From positions 1 to 7,906 of the forward strand of contig PSRN01000287.1 of the NCBI GenBank assembly GCA_003176075.1: DNA of 7,906 nucleotides. The letters run 5' to 3'. The translations under genes were made by a program, and so were the position numbers. This stretch comes from Bdellovibrio sp. GTDB taxonomy: Bacteria; Bdellovibrionota; Bdellovibrionia; Bdellovibrionales; Bdellovibrionaceae. The notes beneath the pieces were generated by a model. That model was given only the letters and a program-made list of their open reading frames with translations, did not search any database and had not been told where the DNA came from. Below, one piece after another: positions 1 to 5,646 of the stretch; position 1 is the first letter of the stretch; each line of letters opens with the position of its first letter.

Positions 1-873
1 GGCATCGGTCGCGCGTTTGACGTCGGTGGCGCCAAAGATTTTTTCAAAAGCCTCTCGTCCCTCCGGTGTCCCCACCAACTTAATGATGGCACCGGCGATT
101 TTCTCCTTCATTTCATCCGGCATTTCCCTGCGAAAGATAATCGGGTCATTGGGAATCGGGTCGGAAAGCGCTACGATTTTCACCTTCTTCTCAACGTCGG
201 GATACTGCGTGAGCACCAGCTCACGGGCATCTCGAATTCTATTCTCCGACGGGGGCGAGTAAAAAGTGGCGCCACCGTCCACTTGCCCCTGATAGATCAT
301 CGAAACGACATTGTCATGTTTTCCGGCAAAGACAATTTGCCCTGGATCATAGCCCTTATCCTTGAGCGTTTTGAGGGGGACCAAGTAACCCGACGCCGAT
401 GCCGCATCCACGAGAGCCACTTTCTTCCCCTTAAAATCCGCCAATGTTCGAATCGTCCCGTCGGCTCTCGCCAGAAATTGCGACTGATAAGTCGATAGTC
501 CCCGGCGAACGACCGTCAACTTGACCTCCACCCCGTATTTTTCGTGCGCCAGAATGTAACCAAAGGTGTTGATGCCGCAAATATCGGCCCGCTTGGTGCC
601 GAAAGCCTCGACCACCGCGATATAAGACTGCGGAATCGAAACCTGAAATTTGTAAGGCGTGTTTTTCTCCAGAAAATCCTGAATCACCTTGGAATTGTCC
701 TCCAATACCTTGGCATCAACCGAGGGCGTGAAGAAGAACTTCACCGGATTTTCCGCCGTTCCCAGTTCGGCCTTGCGGCTCGTGCAGGAAGCTGGCAACA
801 AGGCAGCCGCCACCAGAGTCAGCGCACCAAAGAACTGACCCGCTGAAAAGAAAGTTTTCATTAAAGTTTTCAT
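1..873 (-). CDS. phnD: PhnD-like phosphate/phosphite/phosphonate ABC transporter substrate-binding lipoprotein (3' end cut by window)
   Basis: Periplasmic binding protein that would capture a phosphorus oxyanion (phosphate, phosphite or phosphonate) and deliver it to an ABC importer. The 291 codons visible read without a stop to the window edge, so the C-terminus is missing. The N-terminus is basic, then hydrophobic, and ends in LLPASC (Cys30), a lipobox-like site with an untypical Pro at -3, which suggests a lipoprotein. Family signatures include the ADGTIRTLADFKGKKVA stretch, the SGYLVPLKTL block, FAGKHDNVVSMIYQGQVDGG and SDPIPNDPIIFRRE, all matching the usual PhnD order. The start at 873 is preferred because a weak GAGTG lies just upstream; a second in-frame ATG at 861 comes from a 12-base duplication. 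Any permease and ATPase genes would lie off the left edge. Substrate cannot be decided from sequence. Confidence 0.9.
   Translation of the reverse strand, partial: MKTLMKTFFSAGQFFGALTLVAAALLPASCTSRKAELGTAENPVKFFFTPSVDAKVLEDNSKVIQDFLEKNTPYKFQVSIPQSYIAVVEAFGTKRADICGINTFGYILAHEKYGVEVKLTVVRRGLSTYQSQFLARADGTIRTLADFKGKKVALVDAASASGYLVPLKTLKDKGYDPGQIVFAGKHDNVVSMIYQGQVDGGATFYSPPSENRIRDARELVLTQYPDVEKKVKIVALSDPIPNDPIIFRREMPDEMKEKIAGAIIKLVGTPEGREAFEKIFGATDVKRATDA
850..873 (-). repeat. 12-base tandem duplication at the phnD start
   Basis: On the minus strand the first 23 bases of the gene are two copies of ATGAAAACTTT(A), giving Met-Lys-Thr-Leu followed by Met-Lys-Thr-Phe. Both copies begin with an in-frame ATG, so initiation at either would give an almost identical lipoprotein signal peptide. 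Seen directly in the sequence. Confidence 0.8.
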
Positions 874-999
874 TAAACACTCAATATTTGCTATGGTGAA
901 GAGCCGCAATTGTCCTAAAGCATCTGACACGATACTTCTTAGATGCGCTCTTAGCAAATTGCCGTTATGGAGCCAAGATTTCTCGTCGTAGGAAAGGTG
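874..999. promoter_or_regulatory. Divergent intergenic spacer between phnD and the HAD gene, with a weak dyad
   Basis: These 126 bases separate two genes that point away from each other, so promoters in both directions are expected here. No strong sigma70 pair is visible. On the plus strand TTGTCC (910-915) lies 15 bases before GATACT (931-936), a poor fit. An inverted pair GCATCT (920-925) / AGATGC (941-946) with a 15-base centre could be an operator but is short enough to be chance. Location is supported, exact boxes are not. Confidence 0.3.
990..997 (+). promoter_or_regulatory. Ribosome binding site that sets the HAD gene start
   Basis: AGGAAAGG ends two bases before the ATG at 1000, with its AGGA core about six bases away. 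The upstream in-frame ATG at 967 has no comparable site, so 1000 is the better start. Confidence 0.7.
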
Positions 1000-1734
1000 A
1001 TGACGCAACCCCATATCTTGCAACAATTGATTTTCGAAACGCAATTCTTACTCGCTCAGGGCAAGGCTGTGCTGGTGGTCTTCGATATTGATTCCACCTT
1101 GCTTGACGTAAGTCCACGCATCGAGCGGATTATTCACGATTTCGCCGACGAAATTGTGACCACCGATCCCGAGACGGCGGAAATCTTAAAGACGGTGCGG
1201 ACCCAAAAGACCGACTGGGGCATTCGAAGCGCGTTGGAGCGGGTGGGTCTTCGCCACGAACATCATGAAGACACCGTTCAGCGGATCAAGGACTTTTGGC
1301 ACGCCAGGTTTTTTTCAAACCAATACCTGCATCTGGATGAGCCTCTGCCGGGCAGCGTGGAATTCGTCAACCACCTCTATGAAATGGGGGCGGATGTCGC
1401 TTACCTCACGGGTCGCGATGAGATCCGCATGGGTCCAGGCACCGCGGCCGCGATGGCGCAACACCGTTTTCCCCTATCCCCCCCGAGAGCCCGGCTGGTC
1501 CTGAAGCCTCGACCTGGAATTGATGACTTCAACTACAAAGAAGAATGGTTCTATGCCATCCCCAAGGACCGCTATGAACGAATTTGGTTTTTCGAAAATG
1601 AACCGGTCAATATCGCGCAGATCCGCCTGGCCCACCCTGAAGTTCGCAATATCTTCGTGGACACCACCCATTCCGGAAAAGCTGAGCCACCGACGGACTT
1701 GCCGGTCATTTTCGATTTTTTATGGAAAGGATAA
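1000..1734 (+). CDS. HAD-superfamily hydrolase (phosphatase-like), specific role unknown
   Basis: A 244-residue protein with the haloacid-dehalogenase core. Motif I is VLVVFDIDSTLLD (nucleophile Asp29, general acid Asp31), an alpha-helical cap-like stretch covers roughly residues 38-112, and motif II is YLTGRDE (Thr137). A Lys169 in LKPRPG fits motif III. Motif IV is unusual: FFENEPVN (199-204) has glutamates and Asn where most phosphatases have a DD or GDxxxD pair, so metal binding may differ or a distant Asp may serve. The start at 1000 is chosen on a strong ribosome site; the frame could extend to 967. The end overlaps the possible start of the methyltransferase downstream, suggesting an operon. 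Hydrolysis of a small phosphorylated substrate is a family-level expectation; substrate is not recognisable. Confidence 0.78.
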   Translation: MTQPHILQQLIFETQFLLAQGKAVLVVFDIDSTLLDVSPRIERIIHDFADEIVTTDPETAEILKTVRTQKTDWGIRSALERVGLRHEHHEDTVQRIKDFWHARFFSNQYLHLDEPLPGSVEFVNHLYEMGADVAYLTGRDEIRMGPGTAAAMAQHRFPLSPPRARLVLKPRPGIDDFNYKEEWFYAIPKDRYERIWFFENEPVNIAQIRLAHPEVRNIFVDTTHSGKAEPPTDLPVIFDFLWKG

Positions 1735-2408
1735 CTCAGTCGCAAATGCCGCCCCTTCATCTGGTCTCCACACCCATCGGTCATCCGGACGACTTCACAT
1801 TGCGAGGTCTTGCGACCTTGCGCCGTTGCCCGATTGTCATTGTCGAGGAACGCAAAGAATCCACCGCTTGGTTGCGACAGCAGGGCATCGCCGGAAAACA
1901 AATCGAAATTCTCAACGAACATTCCACGCCGCAAGACTTGGATCGTCTGATGAAGATTTGCCGCGAGCATGAGGTTTCCCTGATCACCGACGCCGGAACA
2001 CCGGGATTTTGCGATCCCGGCGCGGAACTGGTCAGGCGCTGCCGGACGCAGGCCATCCCGGTGCGTGTTTACCCTGGGGCCTCCAGCCTGATGTCCCTGC
2101 TGTCTCTTTCCGGAGAGCCGCTGGAAGAATTTTATTTCAGGGGATTCCTGCCGGCGAAGAGCGAGGACCGTCGCGCCGCCTGGATGAAGATGCAAAAAAG
2201 CCATATGCCCATCATTCTGATGGATACCCCCTATCGCCTGCGAAAATTTCTCGGGGAGTGCGGCGAATTCATTCCGAGCCGCCGGATTCTGCTGGCCCTC
2301 AATCTCACCCAAGACGACGAGCTTGTGATCGAGGCCTTGGGCAGGGAATTGGCCGCCAAGGTTCACTTCCGCAAAGCCGAATTTATTTGTTTGGTTTATC
2401 AATCATGA
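1722..2408 (+). CDS. RsmI-like SAM-dependent methyltransferase (tetrapyrrole methylase fold), short form
   Basis: Family members of this type include RsmI, which 2'-O-methylates C1402 of 16S rRNA using S-adenosylmethionine. Visible landmarks in order are LVSTPIGHPDD near the N-terminus, VIVEERK where RsmI has an EDTR motif, SLITDAGTPGFCDPG (the SAM-site glycine loop), VYPGASSLMSLLSLSG, FRGFLPAKSEDR and MDTPYRLRKFL in place of the usual YESPHR. The LNLTQDDE stretch stands where RsmI has RELTKxxE. At 228 residues it lacks the roughly 50-residue C-terminal extension of typical RsmI (about 280-290 residues). It may therefore be a divergent paralogue rather than true RsmI. The ATG at 1722 overlaps the HAD stop but has no ribosome site. 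The ATG at 1746 begins right before the conserved block, with GGAAAGGA about 14 bases upstream, and is an equally good or better start. Confidence 0.82.
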   Translation: MERITQSQMPPLHLVSTPIGHPDDFTLRGLATLRRCPIVIVEERKESTAWLRQQGIAGKQIEILNEHSTPQDLDRLMKICREHEVSLITDAGTPGFCDPGAELVRRCRTQAIPVRVYPGASSLMSLLSLSGEPLEEFYFRGFLPAKSEDRRAAWMKMQKSHMPIILMDTPYRLRKFLGECGEFIPSRRILLALNLTQDDELVIEALGRELAAKVHFRKAEFICLVYQS

Positions 2409-5023
2409 GTCTTTGCCCGATCGATCCCTATCTCTCACGGATTCAAGAACTGCTGCGGGACGATGGCGTTTTAATTCTCACCGCCTCGCCGGGCTCAGGC
2501 AAGACAACCCGCGTTCCACCCGCGCTTCTTTCGTTGACCGAAAAAAAAATTGCCGTCCTGGAACCGCGGCGGGTCGCGGCGGTGATGGCTTGTCATCGAA
2601 TCGCGCAGGAACAAGGTTGGACGGTGGGCGAAGAAGTGGGTTACCAGGTTCGATTTGAAAACAAGACCCAGGCCCGCACGCGGCTGCATTTTTTGACCGA
2701 AGCCCTGCTGCTCAAGAAGATGATTGCCAATCCCGCCCTCGATGAATTCGGCCTGATCATTCTGGATGAATTCCATGAGCGCTCAATCCACGTGGACACC
2801 GCCATGGCGCTCTTGCAGGAACTGCGGACCCTGGGGCGGGAGGATTTAAAGATCCTGGTGATGTCAGCGACCCTAAACGTCGAAAAAGTTCGCTCGTTTT
2901 GGCCAGGGTCAGCAGAACTGGATGTGCAGAATCCGCCGCACCCGCTGGTCATCGACAAAGACAAGCGAGCGCAACTGATACGAACCACGCCTGAATGGTA
3001 TGAGCGCCTGAGCGAAGCCGTGGCGACGGCCTTTCAACGGTCGCCGGGTCAGCGGGACGTTTTGGTTTTCTTGCCAGGCGCCGGAGAAATCGACAGAGCG
3101 CGGGACTCACTATCGCCGCTGGCCGCGCGCCTTGGTTTTTTCGTGGAGCGCATGCACGCGCAGTTGCCGCTGGCCGAGCAACGGCGGGTGCTGCAAAGCC
3201 AAAGCGGGCACCGGAGGGTGATCTTGGCCACCAATGTTTGTGAAAGCTCGATCACCATCGATGGCGTTGACGCGGTCGTCGATTGCGGCTTGGAAAAAAT
3301 CAATCAAATTCACCCGCGAACGGGATTTGAATCCCTCGATCTCGTTCGCATTTCGGCGGCCTCGGCCCGCCAACGCGCCGGCCGGGCGGCCAGGCAAGGG
3401 CCTGGATACGTCTATCAGATGTGGTCAACCCATGACGAACTTTCAATGAGCGCCGAACGCCCCGCCGAAATTACACGCGTCGATTTGACCGACTGGGTTT
3501 TATTGTTGGCTTCGCTGCGTGTGCGAGATCCCCTGACGGTGGATTGGTTTGAGAAACCGCCCCCCCATCGCGTTGTCGAAGCGCAAAAGTTGTGTGGCGC
3601 TCTGGGAGCGCTCGATGCCGAAGGGCACCTCACCGACAAGGGGGTTGCCATGGTGAATTTGCCCCTGGCGGCGCGCTGGGCCTCGTTGTGCGTGGAGGCG
3701 CAACAACGGGGGTTGGCGCAAACCGGACTTCAATTGAGCGCTCTGATCCAAGGGTCAGTCCCGCAGGCCAAAGGAAATTTCGCCGATTTGTGGGCTGAGT
3801 ACTGTGACAATCCCGCGCGTTTCCCGGCCAGTCAGCGAATTTTGCAACAGCTCGAGTGGGCGGCGAAGAGCCAAGTCGGTGCCTTCGGCACCTCCGCAGT
3901 GCCACGTGCAAGGATGGGACGATCCGGTTTCGCCAGTTTCGCCTCTGATCGACCTCCCCATCGGTCGGAGGTTTCCGCCTTGCTGTTTCAGGCTTTTCCC
4001 GATCGTCTGTGCCGCCTCCGCCAGAGGGGCGATCCCACCACCATGATGGTTGGAGGGCGCGGTTCGCGCGCCCTCGCGGCCGGAGAGCGCGGTTCGCGCG
4101 CTCTCATGGTCGGTGGGCGCGGTCTGCGCTTCTCTGCGGAGGTGCCGACGGCACCGACTTGGACTCAGACTCCGAGTGGTCCATGGGAATTCTTTCTCGC
4201 CCTGGACCTTCTGGAGGGTCGCTCATCGAGTGAATCCCTGGTGACTCTTTACTATCCACTCGAAAAGGACTTCATGGATCAACAGATTCGACCGTTGGCG
4301 CAAGAAAGACAACACACCGTTTTTGACGAAGGCTTGGAAAAGTTTTTTTCTGAGAAAACAGTCGAGTATATTTGCATGGGCGGCGGAGCCGGCACGGGAC
4401 TTCCCCTGGAAGAAGGACGACGGTCGCCCGCCTCGCCGGCCGATGTCGAAGGGGCCATGACCGATTACATTGTAGACAACTGGGACGACCTCAAGGAGCG
4501 ATGGCCAGGAGTCAAGGATTGGATTTCCCGATATGAGTACTGGCGAAAAAACCGCCCCGGTTCTCCGCCTTCTGAAGCTTCGGAACCTTCTGAACTCGAG
4601 CACGTTCGTCAATTTGCGCAAATGATTTGCCCTGGCGAAACCTCGATCCGTGCTTTGGAAGGCAAAGATTTTTCTTATTTTCTGGCCCTGGCATTTGTGG
4701 CGGAGGCCGAACGGACCGTCTTTGAGCGGGAGTGCCCCTCCCAAATCATCTCGCCCCGGGGAAAACACCTGACTATTCATTATCCCGCCAATTCGCCTCC
4801 ACGGATTGAAATACGCATCCAAGACGCTTTTGGCTGGAGTGAAACGCCAAAGATCATGGGCGAACCTTTGATGATTGACTTGCTGGCCCCCAATGGAAGA
4901 CCCACCCAACGGACGCGGGATCTTCGCTCATTTTGGAAAAATAGTTACAAGGAGATTCGTAAAGAATTGCGGGCCCGATATCCCAAACATGCCTGGCCTG
5001 AAGATCCCACGAAGTTCAAATAA
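2405..5023 (+). CDS. hrpB: ATP-dependent helicase HrpB (DEAH/RHA family), with in-frame repeat insertions
   Basis: An 872-residue DExH helicase, cytosolic, probably acting on RNA. Motifs in order: Walker A SPGSGKT (28-34), EPRRVAA (53-59), GYQVRFE (79-85), the DEFHER box (121-126), MSATL (153-157), VLVFLPGAGEI, NVCESSITIDG (about 276) and motif VI QRAGRAARQGPG (about 323). The C-terminus carries the HrpB-specific domain with RIQDAFGW, IDLLAPNGRP, RTRDLRSFW and ARYPKHAWPEDP. The ATG overlaps the methyltransferase stop as ATGA and has no clear ribosome site, so translation is probably coupled. The open frame upstream to 2009 is only a shadow. Odd feature: residues 489-586 hold foreign-looking segments, namely VGAFGTSAVPRARMGRSGF before the conserved ALLFQAFPDR block, and three 10-residue repeats (550-579) plus AEVPTAPTWT after it. 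This explains a length somewhat above the usual 800-850. Another Pro/Ser/Glu-rich patch lies near PPSEASEPSELE. Confidence 0.96.
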   Translation: MSLCPIDPYLSRIQELLRDDGVLILTASPGSGKTTRVPPALLSLTEKKIAVLEPRRVAAVMACHRIAQEQGWTVGEEVGYQVRFENKTQARTRLHFLTEALLLKKMIANPALDEFGLIILDEFHERSIHVDTAMALLQELRTLGREDLKILVMSATLNVEKVRSFWPGSAELDVQNPPHPLVIDKDKRAQLIRTTPEWYERLSEAVATAFQRSPGQRDVLVFLPGAGEIDRARDSLSPLAARLGFFVERMHAQLPLAEQRRVLQSQSGHRRVILATNVCESSITIDGVDAVVDCGLEKINQIHPRTGFESLDLVRISAASARQRAGRAARQGPGYVYQMWSTHDELSMSAERPAEITRVDLTDWVLLLASLRVRDPLTVDWFEKPPPHRVVEAQKLCGALGALDAEGHLTDKGVAMVNLPLAARWASLCVEAQQRGLAQTGLQLSALIQGSVPQAKGNFADLWAEYCDNPARFPASQRILQQLEWAAKSQVGAFGTSAVPRARMGRSGFASFASDRPPHRSEVSALLFQAFPDRLCRLRQRGDPTTMMVGGRGSRALAAGERGSRALMVGGRGLRFSAEVPTAPTWTQTPSGPWEFFLALDLLEGRSSSESLVTLYYPLEKDFMDQQIRPLAQERQHTVFDEGLEKFFSEKTVEYICMGGGAGTGLPLEEGRRSPASPADVEGAMTDYIVDNWDDLKERWPGVKDWISRYEYWRKNRPGSPPSEASEPSELEHVRQFAQMICPGETSIRALEGKDFSYFLALAFVAEAERTVFERECPSQIISPRGKHLTIHYPANSPPRIEIRIQDAFGWSETPKIMGEPLMIDLLAPNGRPTQRTRDLRSFWKNSYKEIRKELRARYPKHAWPEDPTKFK
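3871..3899 (+). repeat. Hairpin module, left copy, inside hrpB
   Basis: A 29-base module whose core is GGTGCC-TTC-GGCACC (3878-3892), a perfect 6-bp stem with a 3-base loop. The same module occurs in reverse orientation at 4134-4162 with a single mismatch, which falls in the loop. In the HrpB frame it encodes part of VGAFGTSA, which does not look like native helicase sequence. Seen directly; its mobile origin is inferred. Confidence 0.85.
4051..4140 (+). repeat. Three tandem 30-base hairpin units inside hrpB
   Basis: Units are 4051-4080, 4081-4110 and 4111-4140, each exactly ten codons, giving GGRGSRALAA, GERGSRALMV and GGRGLRFSAE. Units one and two each form a perfect 9-bp stem with a GTTCG loop: 4053-4061 with 4067-4075, and 4083-4091 with 4097-4105. 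They differ at one stem pair, G4056:C4072 versus A4086:T4102, so pairing is kept. The third unit keeps only a short GCGC stem. The segment ATGGT also recurs 60 bases apart at 4046 and 4106. Confidence 0.88.
4134..4162 (-). repeat. Hairpin module, right copy (inverted), inside hrpB
   Basis: Reverse complement matches 3871-3899 at 28 of 29 bases. Core is GGTGCC-GAC-GGCACC (4141-4155). It directly adjoins, and slightly overlaps, the third tandem 30-base unit, and in the HrpB frame encodes SAEVPTAPTW. Confidence 0.85.
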
Positions 5024-5113
5024 CTTCTGAAGGTTCCAGGTACTTTTTGCGGGGCACGTCGCGTTGATTGACCGTACGGCGCCACGGCGTTGGATATCTT
5101 GTTCACCTGGGAT

Positions 5114-5281
5114 TTAGATTAGCTGGTGCATGGAATAGCGAATCGACGGTTTTCCTTTTCCGCTTGAGAATCCTTCAACTTGATCTATTTTGAAATTGTT
5201 ATTGGGCAAGACAAATACTTCGCCCTCGTCATAACCTTTCACGGCAATTGGGTCTAAATCGAGGGCGTCAACAACCTCCAT
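5114..5281 (-). CDS. Possible small ORF or gene fragment, unknown
   Basis: A 55-residue minus-strand frame from ATG at 5281 to TAA at 5114, beginning MEVVDALDLDPIAVKGYDEG and continuing with GEVFVLPNNNFKIDQVEG. Composition looks protein-like (mixed charged and hydrophobic residues, few rare codons). The frame stays open upstream to about 5356 without another ATG, in a reading that also looks coherent (KIQLKTLRSTHQCPDHLV). No ribosome site precedes the ATG. I do not recognise the family. It could be the 3' part of a decayed gene or a chance frame. Confidence 0.3.
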   Translation of the reverse strand: MEVVDALDLDPIAVKGYDEGEVFVLPNNNFKIDQVEGFSSGKGKPSIRYSMHQLI

Positions 5282-5345
5282 GACCAGATGATCGGGGCAT
5301 TGGTGAGTGGACCGAAGAGTCTTTAATTGGATTTTTGAGACGTGC

Positions 5346-5474
5346 CTACGCCACTTTCAACTGGACCTTCAATCCGAGGTTTTGCGCCACGCCGATCAGG
5401 CGATCCGTTGAAATGCGATGCAAGTTACCATTGACGATGGCGGTGATCACCGTTCGCCGAAGCAGTCCCAATAT
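5346..5474 (-). pseudogene. Remnant of an XRE/HTH antitoxin-like protein (C-terminal part)
   Basis: The minus-strand frame ending at 5346 reads LGLLRRTVITAIVNGNLH followed by RISTDRLIGVAQNLGLKVQL. This matches the recognition-helix and C-terminal pattern of HTH proteins that serve as antitoxins beside RelE/HigB-type toxins (pattern: VSxLvNGkLdrFSxdrLixxaxxLGlkV). The frame continues to an ATG at 5582, but that N-terminal part (with PLPPLP) does not resemble the normal leading helices. The fold is therefore probably broken by frameshift or rearrangement. No adjoining toxin gene is recognisable. Assignment rests on about 40 residues, so it is tentative. Confidence 0.42.
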
Positions 5475-5636
5475 GCACGGAAGTGGCGGTAAGGGCTGGG
5501 CAACGTTTTCTTGTTCGCGCGATTCGGGTAAACTCCTTTCGTGGGAGTTGCGTCGCATTGTCGGTGAAATCGCTGGCCACACGATGACGAATCGTAGAAT
5601 CTCTTCCTATGTCGACCGCATTGACCGAATCGACAT

Positions 5637-5641
5637 GGAGG
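5637..5641 (+). promoter_or_regulatory. Ribosome binding site that sets the receiver-cNMP gene start
   Basis: GGAGG lies five bases before the ATG at 5647. Other in-frame ATGs at 5335, 5584, 5635 and 5662 have poorer sites, so this decides the start. Confidence 0.7.
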
Positions 5642-5646
5642 ATCAG

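Larger units (their letters stand above)
5024..5646. other. Gene-poor stretch with gene remnants between hrpB and the receiver gene
   Basis: No intact, well-supported gene is visible in these 623 bases. No clear rho-independent terminator follows hrpB. The minus strand holds an antitoxin-like HTH remnant and a separate unrecognised short frame (both listed separately). The plus-strand frame open from 5335 is probably non-coding before 5647 because the downstream gene has a strong ribosome site there and the upstream peptide resembles nothing in the family. A near-repeat of 14 exact bases, 5307-5320 and 5665-5678, links this spacer to the start of the next gene. Confidence 0.55.

Noticed and set aside
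17..846. Three plus-strand frames (17-262, 283-498, 544-846)
   Set aside because: They are antisense shadows of the phnD gene, whose minus-strand reading is open across the entire stretch and matches its family.
1572..2402. 276-codon minus-strand frame opposite the HAD and methyltransferase genes
   Set aside because: It lies wholly antisense to two well-supported genes and shows no family motif; GC-rich codon bias creates such shadows.
2009..2404. Long upstream extension of the hrpB frame
   Set aside because: It runs in another frame of the methyltransferase gene, has Arg/Pro/Gly-rich shadow composition, and the HrpB family sequence begins at the ATG at 2405.
4051..4140. CRISPR array
   Set aside because: The 30-base units abut without spacers, lie in a coding frame, and no cas gene is present.
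3871..4162. Insertion sequence bounded by terminal inverted repeats
   Set aside because: The interior is 234 bases of largely native HrpB code with no transposase and no target duplication, so two separate small insertions fit better.
4223..4909. 228-codon minus-strand frame opposite the hrpB C-terminal half
   Set aside because: The sense strand encodes the clearly recognisable HrpB C-terminal domain; the antisense reading has no motif or ribosome site.
5024..5113. Rho-independent terminator after hrpB
   Set aside because: ACGGCGCCACGGCG near 5080 is a direct, not inverted, repeat, and no stem followed by a T-run is present.
5335..5646. N-terminal extension of the receiver protein
   Set aside because: The GGAGG site supports 5647, and the extra 104 residues resemble no domain and overlie the HTH remnant on the other strand.
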